48,381 nt of DNA from an uncultured Lachnospiraceae bacterium (GTDB lineage: Bacteria; Bacillota; Clostridia; Lachnospirales; Lachnospiraceae), in the NCBI GenBank assembly GCA_910587305.1, contig CAJUKV010000010.1, positions 3,992-52,372 on the forward strand. Reading direction: 5' to 3'. Below, piece by piece: positions 33,864-41,007 of this stretch. Position 1 is the first letter of the stretch; the number at the start of each line of letters is the position of its first letter. The notes beneath the pieces were generated by a model. It was not told the origin of the DNA. It ran no database searches and saw only the letters and a program-made list of their open reading frames with translations. A program made the translations under genes and the position numbers.

Positions 33864-35159
33864 CTATACGCCTTCCGCCGCCGCGCTTATTCCTGCCAGA
33901 TATCCCGTAGACCATGCGATTTGTAAATTGAAGCCCCCGGTCATGGCGTCCAAATCCAGCACTTCCCCTGCAAAATAAAGGCCCTTTACAAGTTTGGATT
34001 CCATGGTGGAGGGATTTATTTCCTTTACGCTGACGCCCCCCTGGGTTATGATGGCCTCCTCAAAGCCTCTGGTTCCCGTAACGGTCATGGTCAGATTTTT
34101 CAGGCATTCTATAAGAGCGTTTCTCTCCTGTCTGGTTATCTCGTTTACCCTTTTCTCCGGCATGATGCCGGAAAGTTTCACTATCACGGGAATCATTTTC
34201 GCGGGGAGCAGTCCTTCCAGCACATTTTTAAACTGACGGTTTTTGTTTTCTTCAAAATCCCGAAGCAGCCGCCCGTCAAGCTGTTCTACGGACAGGGCGG
34301 GCTTCAAATCAATGTGAAGTTCCACCGGCATTCCGTAATATTTTTTTACATAGTAGCTGCTGGCGGTTAAAATCAAAGGGCCGCTTACTCCAAAGTGAGT
34401 AAAAAGCATCTCGCCAAAACCTTCGTAAATTCTTTTTTTCCCGCTTTTCAACAAAACAGCCACATTCTTAAGGGAAAGCCCCTGCATTTCCATACACCAG
34501 CTCTCTAAAACGGTAAAAGGCACAAGAGCGGGCCTTATCTCCTTGATGGTATGCCCGGCTTCCATGGCAAAGCGGTATCCGTCTCCGGTGGAGCCTGTGG
34601 ACGCATAAGATTTCCCGCCTGTTGCAAGAATCACCGCATCCCCCCGCAAAACCCGTCCGTCCGTAAGCCTTACCCCCGTTACCACCCGCGGCTTTATCCT
34701 GTCCCCGGCCATGACGCCATTGCCGCTCCCAGCCGCAGTGACCGTTTCCGTTAAAATTTCCGCCACAGGGCTGCGCAGGCATACTTTCACCTTCTTCTTT
34801 TCCATCTGCCTGCCTAAAGCGTCCGTCACATCGTAGGCGTGATCGGAAACGGGAAATACTCTCTCCCCCCGCTCTTTTTTTAGCCTGCATCCGGCGTTCT
34901 CAAAAAAGGACATTACGGCCCGGTTATCCAGCTTCGAAAACGCGCTGTACAAAAATTTGCCATTGCTTATCATATGTTCAAAAAAAGCGTCTTTTTCACA
35001 GGCATTGGTCAGATTGCATCTGCCTTTTCCCGTGATAAAAATTTTTTTCCCTGTCTTTTCATTTTGCTCAAGCAGCGTGACACGGGCGCCCTCCCCGGCC
35101 GCGCTTACGGCCGCCATCATACCTGCGGCTCCGCCGCCTACTACAATAACGTGTTTCAA
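33864..35159 (-). CDS. NAD(P)/FAD-dependent oxidoreductase, BaiN/HI0933 family
   Basis: A 431-residue flavoprotein of the HI0933/YhiN/BaiN family: an N-terminal FAD-binding Rossmann motif VVGGGAAGMMAAVSAA, then NEKTGKKIFITGKGRCNLTN, GVSGPLILTAS, and the C-terminal TQGGVSVKEINPSTMESK and AGEVLDLDAMTGGFNLQIAWSTG. BaiN members in gut Clostridia act in bile acid 7-dehydroxylation, but most homologues have unproven substrates and no bai genes are nearby, so I give only the family. Confidence 0.9.
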   Translation of the reverse strand: MKHVIVVGGGAAGMMAAVSAAGEGARVTLLEQNEKTGKKIFITGKGRCNLTNACEKDAFFEHMISNGKFLYSAFSKLDNRAVMSFFENAGCRLKKERGERVFPVSDHAYDVTDALGRQMEKKKVKVCLRSPVAEILTETVTAAGSGNGVMAGDRIKPRVVTGVRLTDGRVLRGDAVILATGGKSYASTGSTGDGYRFAMEAGHTIKEIRPALVPFTVLESWCMEMQGLSLKNVAVLLKSGKKRIYEGFGEMLFTHFGVSGPLILTASSYYVKKYYGMPVELHIDLKPALSVEQLDGRLLRDFEENKNRQFKNVLEGLLPAKMIPVIVKLSGIMPEKRVNEITRQERNALIECLKNLTMTVTGTRGFEEAIITQGGVSVKEINPSTMESKLVKGLYFAGEVLDLDAMTGGFNLQIAWSTGYLAGISAAAEGV

Positions 35160-35193
35160 AATAATCCTCCATGCTTCTAAAAACCTGCAATTT

Positions 35194-36123
35194 TTATAAT
35201 TCCTCTTTTTTCATCAGCGGATAATGGAGCATGGGATCCCCGTCTATGAAATTTATCTCGTCATTTAAATAAACCTGATAGTTGTTCCACACTTCCTCTA
35301 AAGTCTCCAGATTCTTCTTTACCACCTCGGGCCGCTTTAAACACAGCGCAACCACAAGTGCATTGATAACGCTCAAAGGAGCCACAAGAGAATCCACTAT
35401 GGAAACCATATCGCTCCTTGCCAATAAATTACAGGAAGAATATAAATTCATGGGAGAATGAATACTGTCTGTTATTGTAATGATTTTCGCATTTCTGTCG
35501 TTGGCAAACTCTATGGCCTTAAGGGTGCGCATGGAATATCTTGGAAAGCTGATGCCAATAATTGCGTCCCTTCCGTCTATCCGTATCATCTGCTCAAATA
35601 TTTCCGTAACACTGGTTGTCTTAACAAGAACAATATTTCCGCGAATCATATTTAAATAGAAATGTAAGAAATCGGCAAGGGGTTCGCAGCTTCTGACGCC
35701 CACCAGATAAACCGTCCTCGCCTCTAAGATAATATCCACCGCCGCCCCAAAAGCAACCGCGTCCAAGTTTACTATCGTGTCCTGAATCTTTTCGATATCG
35801 GCGCTGAGCACGGAATGAAGGAGCTCCGAATGGGTGCTCTTTCCATATTTGGCCCCAATCTTCTGCACGGAATTCAGCTTGCTTTTTACCCACTCTTCCA
35901 ATGCGTCCTGAAATTCCGGATACCCTGCATAGCCTAACCCGGCGGCAAAGCGTACCACCGTTGATTCGCTGACGCCCACAGTTTCCCCTAGCTTGGCCGC
36001 CGTCATAAATACGGCCTGATCATAATGATCGGAAATATAGGCGGCAATGGCCCTGTGCCCCTTGCTCATTTTCATGAATTTGTCGTTCATTCTGGTGATG
36101 ATATCCACATCCTGCTGTTCCAA
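35194..36123 (-). CDS. MurR/RpiR-family transcriptional regulator
   Basis: A 309-residue regulator: an N-terminal HTH_6 domain (about 10-85, with AAKLGETVGVSESTVVRFAAGLGYAGYPEFQ) and a C-terminal SIS sugar-phosphate-binding domain (about 120-250, YLVGVRSCEPLADFL, IGISFPRYSMRTLKAIEFA). The family senses phosphosugars and controls sugar or cell wall recycling genes. No transporter or sugar gene is adjacent, so the target is unknown. I chose a TTG start at 36123 because GGGGGTATAAGT lies just before and the family begins near here. The alternative is an ATG at 36090 (MNDKF) or the long frame to 36207. Confidence 0.85.
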   Translation of the reverse strand: MEQQDVDIITRMNDKFMKMSKGHRAIAAYISDHYDQAVFMTAAKLGETVGVSESTVVRFAAGLGYAGYPEFQDALEEWVKSKLNSVQKIGAKYGKSTHSELLHSVLSADIEKIQDTIVNLDAVAFGAAVDIILEARTVYLVGVRSCEPLADFLHFYLNMIRGNIVLVKTTSVTEIFEQMIRIDGRDAIIGISFPRYSMRTLKAIEFANDRNAKIITITDSIHSPMNLYSSCNLLARSDMVSIVDSLVAPLSVINALVVALCLKRPEVVKKNLETLEEVWNNYQVYLNDEINFIDGDPMLHYPLMKKEEL

Positions 36124-36248
36124 ACTTATACCCCCTGCATACAACAACAAACGCCGGCCTTTGCCGGCCATCCTTATGTTTATAAAAATTATCTGATTGC
36201 CCGACATTCCATCCGTTTGAAAAGTAAAATATACTTCACATTTAGGAA

Positions 36249-36794
36249 CTATCTGAATGACTGGTAGGAGGTCTTTAAAAGCTGCATTGTTTCATCATCT
36301 GACAAATCATAATCCCCTGTCAGCGTCATGCACGCCGCGCCATGAATAAAAATCCACATCTTCATAAACATTTCACTGGCGTTTTTACATCCCTGGGACT
36401 TCGCTGCCTGTATTTCTTTGCTTACAAATCCTTCCTTACCATTCACCAAATCATACATGCTCCTGCCAAAGCGCTCCGGAGATAAGAAAATGAACTCAAA
36501 TAATTTTTTATGTACGCCGGCAAATTTAATATATGCCTGCCCTAAAGTTACAAAGGGCGTCACCGACTGTCTGGGAAAATCCACATAAAAATCTCTGAAA
36601 AAATCGCATGCTTTTTCAAATAGTTCTTCTGACAGCTCGTCCATATTTTTAAAGACACGGAAAATTGGCTGTGTGGAGCAATTGGCTTTTGCCGCAAGTT
36701 TTCTGGCGGTAACCTGCTCTATGCCCTCCTCCTGTAATATGACAAATGCTGCCTGTACAATATCTTCTCTGCTTATGGTTTCTTTTCTTGCCAC
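36249..36794 (-). CDS. TetR-family transcriptional regulator
   Basis: A 181-residue protein with an N-terminal TetR helix-turn-helix (about 5-50: SREDIVQAAFVILQEEGIEQVTARKLAAKANCSTQPIFRVFKN) and a ligand-binding helical domain. The start is probably GTG at 36794, nine bases after GGGG. Its promoter is overlaid by two palindromes, which suggests autoregulation. The genes under its control beyond itself cannot be seen; a transporter or efflux gene is usual for the family. Confidence 0.9.
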   Translation of the reverse strand: MARKETISREDIVQAAFVILQEEGIEQVTARKLAAKANCSTQPIFRVFKNMDELSEELFEKACDFFRDFYVDFPRQSVTPFVTLGQAYIKFAGVHKKLFEFIFLSPERFGRSMYDLVNGKEGFVSKEIQAAKSQGCKNASEMFMKMWIFIHGAACMTLTGDYDLSDDETMQLLKTSYQSFR

Positions 36795-36812
36795 ATAAAT
36801 CACCCCTTTTGT

Positions 36813-36871
36813 ATAACATATGTTATTATTCTACAATAAACTTTATATTATGTCAACAGTATACGACATAA
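36813..36871 (-). promoter_or_regulatory. tetR promoter with two candidate operators
   Basis: On the minus strand TTGACA (36856-36851), a 17-base spacer and TAGAAT (36833-36828) make a near-consensus promoter. ATAACATATGTTAT (36813-36826) is a perfect 14-base palindrome over the start site. TTATGTC and GACATAA (36848-36854 and 36865-36871) form a second inverted repeat that overlaps the -35 box. The two sites share the half-site ATAAC/ATAA-GTC style and are good candidate TetR binding sites. Confidence 0.75.
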
Positions 36872-36950
36872 GTTTATAAATTTCCGTTTGGCTACCCGGT
36901 CGCTTTTGGCAATCTATTAATAAGGAAGCGTATCATTCATTAGGTATACA

Positions 36951-36998
36951 AAAAAAGCCGTCCGATCATTTTAAAAATGGGCAGACGACTTTTTTTAA
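36951..36998 (-). terminator. Terminator after the amidase gene
   Basis: AAAAAAAGTCGTC and GACGGCTTTTTTT on the minus strand form a stem of about 12 bp with one G-U pair and a long T run. It is just downstream of the amidase stop. The A and T tracts on both sides suggest it also works from the plus strand. Confidence 0.85.
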
Positions 36999-37015
36999 TT
37001 TTTTATTCTGTTAAT

Positions 37016-38236
37016 TTATACCTGATTATTCATTATGTATTGCTCTAAATCGGAGAGAAATTTTTCCCAGGCTTCCTCGTTTTCCACATAGTACAGGGGG
37101 CATTTTTTTCCGCCTTCGTCATAATGTCTTCTCATATCATCCGGCGCAAGTTTGTATTCTTTTAGAAGCCAGGCGGATAATTTTAGCAATGACTGATAGG
37201 TTGCATCCGTGAATTTGCCGTCCTCTGACAGATAGCAGCATTCAATGGAAATGGAATCGTAATTGCGCTGTACTACCGCATAAGCTATTTCTTCAAGGGG
37301 GATGCACTGTATAATTTCTCCATCGTAGCCAATGACAAAATGCGCGCTTGCGCTTGTCTCGCCCGTAATGCCTAAATTTTCAAAGTAGCTTCTGTTCTGG
37401 GCGGCGCTTGTCCCGGGATTGGCGGTGTAATGGACAAAAATATTTTTGACCTTGCCAAGCTTTTCCCCCGGTCTTGAGTATTCATTGACGGTCAGAAAAT
37501 CTTCCGTAATGGCAGGCTTATCCGTATCATTGGCTTTGATTACCTCTTTTCTCTGAACGGTGGGGGTAAAGGAATTAAAAGGTTTTTGGGCTTCTTCCCC
37601 TCCGGTGAAATCCGCAACCAGTTTATAGAGCATAAAGCACGCTAAAAAAATCACAAGTAAAAGCGCCAGCATCACGGTCAGCCTGGCGGCGATTGCCTTT
37701 CGTTTCCGTATTTTACGCCTGCGTATCCGCTCCTGCTGAGCCCTTGGGTCTGCCGGTCTCGGCCTTCTTACCGCATTTTCGTTGCGGCTGTGATTGTAGT
37801 TATAATTCCTGCCGCCTTCCCGGCTAATGTTTCTATTATTACGAGTGGAAATATTATCGCGGCTGCGATTGTTATTTTTAACGCGGTTATGCTCCACATT
37901 GCTTATTATTGGGTTAACAGACTTTACCTGTCTTGTCCTTTGTGTTTGAACGGACGACGGTCTTTGCCCCTCGCTTCTTCGTTCCCTCTGATTTTCATAT
38001 CCGATTGTCCGCAAATTCCCCTGTCGGGCGGTTCTCTGTCGGGAATCTTCCCGCCTGGCAGTCTCTCGCCGAGAAATCTCCCCCCGTTGGGAAATTTCCC
38101 CTCGGGTAGTCTCCTGTCTTACAGGCCGCGGCCTTCTTTCGCCGGCGGCTCTTCTTCTGCCTGTCGTACCGTTGGCACGAAGCCTTTCACCCTCTTCTTC
38201 CCGCGATATGTCAATAAACTCCAAATCCATCCCCAT
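37016..38236 (-). CDS. Membrane-anchored N-acetylmuramoyl-L-alanine amidase with Arg-rich tail
   Basis: A 406-residue protein. The C-terminal Amidase_2 domain (about 260-400) shows FVHYTANPGTSA, ASAHFVIGYDGEI, ECCYLSEDG and RRHYDEGGKKCP, with the zinc ligand pattern of the family. A membrane segment (about 185-207) anchors it. The N-terminal 180 residues are very rich in Arg, Glu and Asn, with short repeats such as RGEIS and RRETARRE, and a Lys/Arg cluster just before the membrane segment. This puts the tail in the cytoplasm and the amidase outside. The family cuts the bond between MurNAc and L-alanine. The start follows AAGGATGAG. Confidence 0.9.
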   Translation of the reverse strand: MGMDLEFIDISREEEGERLRANGTTGRRRAAGERRPRPVRQETTRGEISQRGEISRRETARREDSRQRTARQGNLRTIGYENQRERRSEGQRPSSVQTQRTRQVKSVNPIISNVEHNRVKNNNRSRDNISTRNNRNISREGGRNYNYNHSRNENAVRRPRPADPRAQQERIRRRKIRKRKAIAARLTVMLALLLVIFLACFMLYKLVADFTGGEEAQKPFNSFTPTVQRKEVIKANDTDKPAITEDFLTVNEYSRPGEKLGKVKNIFVHYTANPGTSAAQNRSYFENLGITGETSASAHFVIGYDGEIIQCIPLEEIAYAVVQRNYDSISIECCYLSEDGKFTDATYQSLLKLSAWLLKEYKLAPDDMRRHYDEGGKKCPLYYVENEEAWEKFLSDLEQYIMNNQV

Positions 38237-38421
38237 CTCATCCTTTGCCTGTAAAGCTGTAACGTATTAGCAGATTATAGCATATCAAAGGGATAAATTA
38301 ATTTATTTAACATAAAATAAAGGATTTCTTAATTTTTATATTTTTCTGCAAACTGACATGCAAAGTGTGACAACGCTTGTTTCCTTCTTCTTTTTTTAAC
38401 ATTTTAACGTTCTCAAAAATT

Positions 38422-38850
38422 TTATAAATAGCCTCGTTTCTTTGCTTCCTTTATCAGTTCGGGCTGAATCTCGGGATAGGTCCATCTCTTTGGCCAATCC
38501 TCCATCAGCGCAGTTTTTTCAATCTCGCTGTGGAGCTCTTTTTCAAACACTTTTATGTGGGCGACAAATAACATTCCGAAGTTTTCCCTGTGTTCAAAAT
38601 TGTCAGAGACCAAGACAGAATATGCGCATACCGGCTCTATATCGAATTCCAAAGCTCCTGTTTCCTCATACAGTTCCCGCTTTGCCGTTTCTAAAATATT
38701 TTCCCCCGGCTCCCGGTGGCCGCCGGGGACTTCCCATGTATCTCTGTCTTTGTGTTTGCAAAAAACATATTTGTCCTGGCTTTTGGATATGATAACGGCA
38801 AATTGAAGTTTTTCATCCTCTACGCTTTCATAAAACTTAACCTCCGTCAA
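38422..38850 (-). CDS. NUDIX hydrolase
   Basis: A 142-residue NUDIX protein with the complete box GGHREPGENILETAKRELYEETGA (about 43-66), that is GX5EX7REUXEEXGU, so the metal-dependent pyrophosphohydrolase activity is likely intact. The substrate (nucleotide or sugar-nucleotide) is not predictable from sequence. It overlaps pyrF by ATGA: the pyrF stop and the NUDIX start share bases, so the two are translationally coupled. A pyrimidine-related cleanup role is inferred. Confidence 0.9.
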   Translation of the reverse strand: MTEVKFYESVEDEKLQFAVIISKSQDKYVFCKHKDRDTWEVPGGHREPGENILETAKRELYEETGALEFDIEPVCAYSVLVSDNFEHRENFGMLFVAHIKVFEKELHSEIEKTALMEDWPKRWTYPEIQPELIKEAKKRGYL

Positions 38851-39815
38851 CTGTCTAAAGCCTCCCCGATATCTTTTTTCATATCTAAAACAGCCGCTCG
38901 GGAAGCTTCGCCAAAATGCTCCGGCCCGAAGGAGGCGTATTTTTCCTGCTGGTAAGCCGCAATAATGCCTCTGGAGGAATTTACAATTGCCCCAAGCCCG
39001 TCCTTGTTAAAGAAATGAACGAGATCCTTTCCTTTTCCTCCCTGTGCGCCATAGCCCGGCACCAGAATGTAGCTCTTTGGCATGATTTTTCTGAGGATTT
39101 TGCCCATTTCAGGATAGGTGGCTCCCACCACCGCCCCGATATAGCTGTAAGAATCCCCCATATGTTCTTCTCCCCATTTCGCAACCTGTTCCCCCACAAT
39201 CTCGTATAAGGGCCTGTCCGGCAGACTGCCCTGTCCGACGCTCTGTTCCTCTGCCGCCTGTGCCTTCACCAGACGATCCTGAAACTCGCCGCTGCTTGGA
39301 TTGGAGGTTTTCACCAGGATGAATAAACCTTTCTTTTCTTCTTTGCAGATCTTGATAAAAGGCTTCACTCCGTCCGACCCCAGATAAGGATTAACCGTTG
39401 CAAAATCTTCGTCAAAGCCATAGCAGGATTTGCTTCCCACCGTCACCTTACCCAAATGTCCTACCGCGTAAGCTTCGGAGGTGGAGCCAATGTCCCCTCT
39501 TTTGATATCGCCGATTACCACCAGCCCTTTTTGCTTGCAATAGTCCACAGTTTTTTTGAACACCACAAGGCCCGGAATCCCAAACTGTTCATACATGGCA
39601 ATCTGGGGCTTTACCGCCGGTACCACATCATAAATATTGTCCACAATTTCCTTGTTGTACTGCCAGATAGCCTCCCCGGCCCCCTCAAGCGTTTCCCCAA
39701 ATTCCGCATACGCCTTTTTTTTCAAATGCTCCGGTACAAATTTCAGCATAGGATCTAACCCCACCACAATGGGCGCTCCCGTCTCTTTGATTTTCGTAAT
39801 CAGTTGGTTAATCAT
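38847..39815 (-). CDS. pyrF: Orotidine-5'-phosphate decarboxylase
   Basis: Makes UMP from OMP, the last step of pyrimidine synthesis. At 322 residues it is the longer group-2 type, common in Clostridia. The family start is VGLDPMLKFVPEHLKK, the catalytic D-K-D motif is in GDIKRGDIGSTSEAYA (about 98-113), and the C-terminal part has VPGYGAQGGKG and NSSRGIIAAYQ. It is followed by the NUDIX gene with overlap. No other pyr genes are in the window. Confidence 0.95.
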   Translation of the reverse strand: MINQLITKIKETGAPIVVGLDPMLKFVPEHLKKKAYAEFGETLEGAGEAIWQYNKEIVDNIYDVVPAVKPQIAMYEQFGIPGLVVFKKTVDYCKQKGLVVIGDIKRGDIGSTSEAYAVGHLGKVTVGSKSCYGFDEDFATVNPYLGSDGVKPFIKICKEEKKGLFILVKTSNPSSGEFQDRLVKAQAAEEQSVGQGSLPDRPLYEIVGEQVAKWGEEHMGDSYSYIGAVVGATYPEMGKILRKIMPKSYILVPGYGAQGGKGKDLVHFFNKDGLGAIVNSSRGIIAAYQQEKYASFGPEHFGEASRAAVLDMKKDIGEALDS

Positions 39816-39897
39816 CTTAAACCTCCATTCTTGCTGTGTGTCTTATTGCCTACGGAAAATCACTCATTTTCCATGTTAATAACCATGCCTTTCCGTA

Positions 39898-39965
39898 ACC
39901 TGCGAATTTGAGCCGCAGGCACAAATTTATGATTGATAAAATCAGTCTCCGGACTGATTTTTCAA
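39898..39965. repeat. Terminator-bearing repeat, copy 1
   Basis: CCTGCGAATTTGAGCCGCAGG hairpin, then GCACAAATTTATGATTGATA and the stem AAAATCAGTC/GACTGATTTT (39938-39961). It matches 40939-41006 almost base for base. It lies across the 3' end of the hepT gene, whose last codons form the right arm of the stem, and just before pyrF. Confidence 0.75.
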
Positions 39966-40355
39966 TCTATCTACCCAAAGTTGAAATTCGTTAAATTTTT
40001 CGATATAAACCTCTACTATCCTTTGGCAATGCTTTTTTACAATCTCCCCGTCATAATCATGGGTCAGTTGATTGCGCATTTCCAGCATTTCCATCCATTC
40101 ATCCCCTGTAATCATCTCTGTCTGAAACGCCTTTTTTAAAGTCTCCCGGGGAGAGCCTGCCACGAAATCCGTAATCGCATAGTATTCAATTAAAATATCC
40201 TTCATGGTCTTCCATGCAAGGTCAAAGGTAATGCTGAATTTTGCGCTTGTTCCGCTTAGCACAAAGGAGTCGCTCATATCCCTCTCTTTCGCTTCCGACA
40301 ACGATTCCAGAGACTTTTTATAGGAGAGGAATCTTCTCATAAATTTTTTTTCCAT
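39942..40355 (-). CDS. HepT-like HEPN toxin (HI0074 family)
   Basis: A 137-residue helical protein of the HI0074/HepT family. The RNase signature RX4HXY is exact: R94-NQLT-H99-D-Y101. In characterised HepT-MntA systems the MNT enzyme AMPylates this Tyr to silence the ribonuclease, so the conserved Tyr supports a type VII-like toxin-antitoxin pair. It overlaps the MNT gene by 38 bases. A GGAGGATATCAG stretch precedes the ATG. Whether it is toxic here is not shown. Confidence 0.88.
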   Translation of the reverse strand: MEKKFMRRFLSYKKSLESLSEAKERDMSDSFVLSGTSAKFSITFDLAWKTMKDILIEYYAITDFVAGSPRETLKKAFQTEMITGDEWMEMLEMRNQLTHDYDGEIVKKHCQRIVEVYIEKFNEFQLWVDRLKNQSGD

Positions 40356-40608
40356 ACTTTCTGATATCCTCCAACAATAACGGATTGGTACAGGTATCCA
40401 TATCTACAATATCCACGGAAAAAAGCGTTGGCAGGTTTTCCACTTCCTCCTGAAATGCCGGGAAATCAGCCACCCCCGAAACCGCAATATCGATATCGCT
40501 CCTTGCAAGGGCGGTTCCTTTTGCTCTCGAGCCAAATAAAACACCCTCCTTTGCAGAATATTTCCGGCACAGCTGCGCCACCTTTTCAATCACTTCTTCC
40601 GCCTGCAT
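40318..40608 (-). CDS. MntA-like minimal nucleotidyltransferase antitoxin (HI0073 family)
   Basis: A 96-residue minimal nucleotidyltransferase. The motif GSX10DXD is exact: G26-S27, ten residues, D38-I39-D40, with the third acid in SVDIVDMD. It should polyAMPylate the HEPN partner encoded immediately downstream. The start follows GGAAGGAA. Upstream lie two tandem copies of the three-hairpin repeat, so the pair sits in repeat-rich, possibly acquired DNA. Confidence 0.88.
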   Translation of the reverse strand: MQAEEVIEKVAQLCRKYSAKEGVLFGSRAKGTALARSDIDIAVSGVADFPAFQEEVENLPTLFSVDIVDMDTCTNPLLLEDIRKYGKKIYEKIPLL

Positions 40609-40636
40609 TTCCTTCCCTCACAATTTTCCTCATACT

Positions 40637-40784
40637 ACCCCCATGATTCCGCTCTGCGGAATCACAAATCCGGACGAAGAATGCTCGCCTTATAAGGCGT
40701 TTTTCCAAGGCATTCTTCTGAATGTGAAGTTTTAGCTGTTCTTAGGCGGCGTTTTTTGACGCCTTAGAACTTTTCTTCACACTA
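40637..40784. repeat. Three-hairpin dispersed repeat, copy 2
   Basis: Contains ATTCCGCTCTGCGGAAT, a GAAGAATGC.../GGCATTCTTC stem with a longer loop that includes GCCTTATAAGGC, and GTTCTTAGGCGGCG/GACGCCTTAGAAC framed by GTGAAG and CTTCACAC. It ends ACTAACCCCC and runs straight into copy 3. Confidence 0.88.
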
Positions 40785-40920
40785 ACCCCCATGTTGCCGC
40801 TCTGCGGCAACACAAATCTTGATGAAGAATGCCTGTTTTTCAAGGCATTCTTCTGAGTGTGAAGTTTTAATTGTTCTTAAGCGGCGCTTTTTGACGCCTT
40901 AGAACTTTTCTTCACACTAA
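40785..40920. repeat. Three-hairpin dispersed repeat, copy 3
   Basis: The shortest and most regular copy: GTTGCCGCTCTGCGGCAAC, then GAAGAATGCC/GGCATTCTTC, then GTTCTTAAGCGGCG/GACGCCTTAGAAC framed by GTGTGAAG and CTTCACAC. The first hairpin has changed on both sides relative to copy 2 (ATTCC/GGAAT to TTGCC/GGCAA), a compensatory change. Confidence 0.88.
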
Positions 40921-40938
40921 CCCCACCATGATTCCAAC

Positions 40939-41006
40939 AGCCCGCAAATTGGGGTCGGGGCACAAATTTGTGATTGATAAAATCAGTCGCCGGACTGATT
41001 TTTCAA
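40939..41006. repeat. Terminator-bearing repeat, copy 2
   Basis: GCCCGCAAATTGGGGTCGGGGC, then GCACAAATTTGTGATTGATA and the stem AAAATCAGTC/GACTGATTTT (40979-41002). It is immediately downstream of the TPR lipoprotein gene and can end its transcript. It is nearly the same as 39898-39965. Confidence 0.75.
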
Positions 41007-41007
41007 T

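Noticed and set aside
33864..35159. Bile-acid pathway (bai) locus because of the BaiN-like gene
   Set aside because: No other bai gene is nearby and the HI0933 family is widespread with other functions.
40637..40920. Insertion sequence or transposase remnant in the tandem repeats
   Set aside because: No transposase-like reading frame in the interval; only hairpin-forming non-coding sequence.
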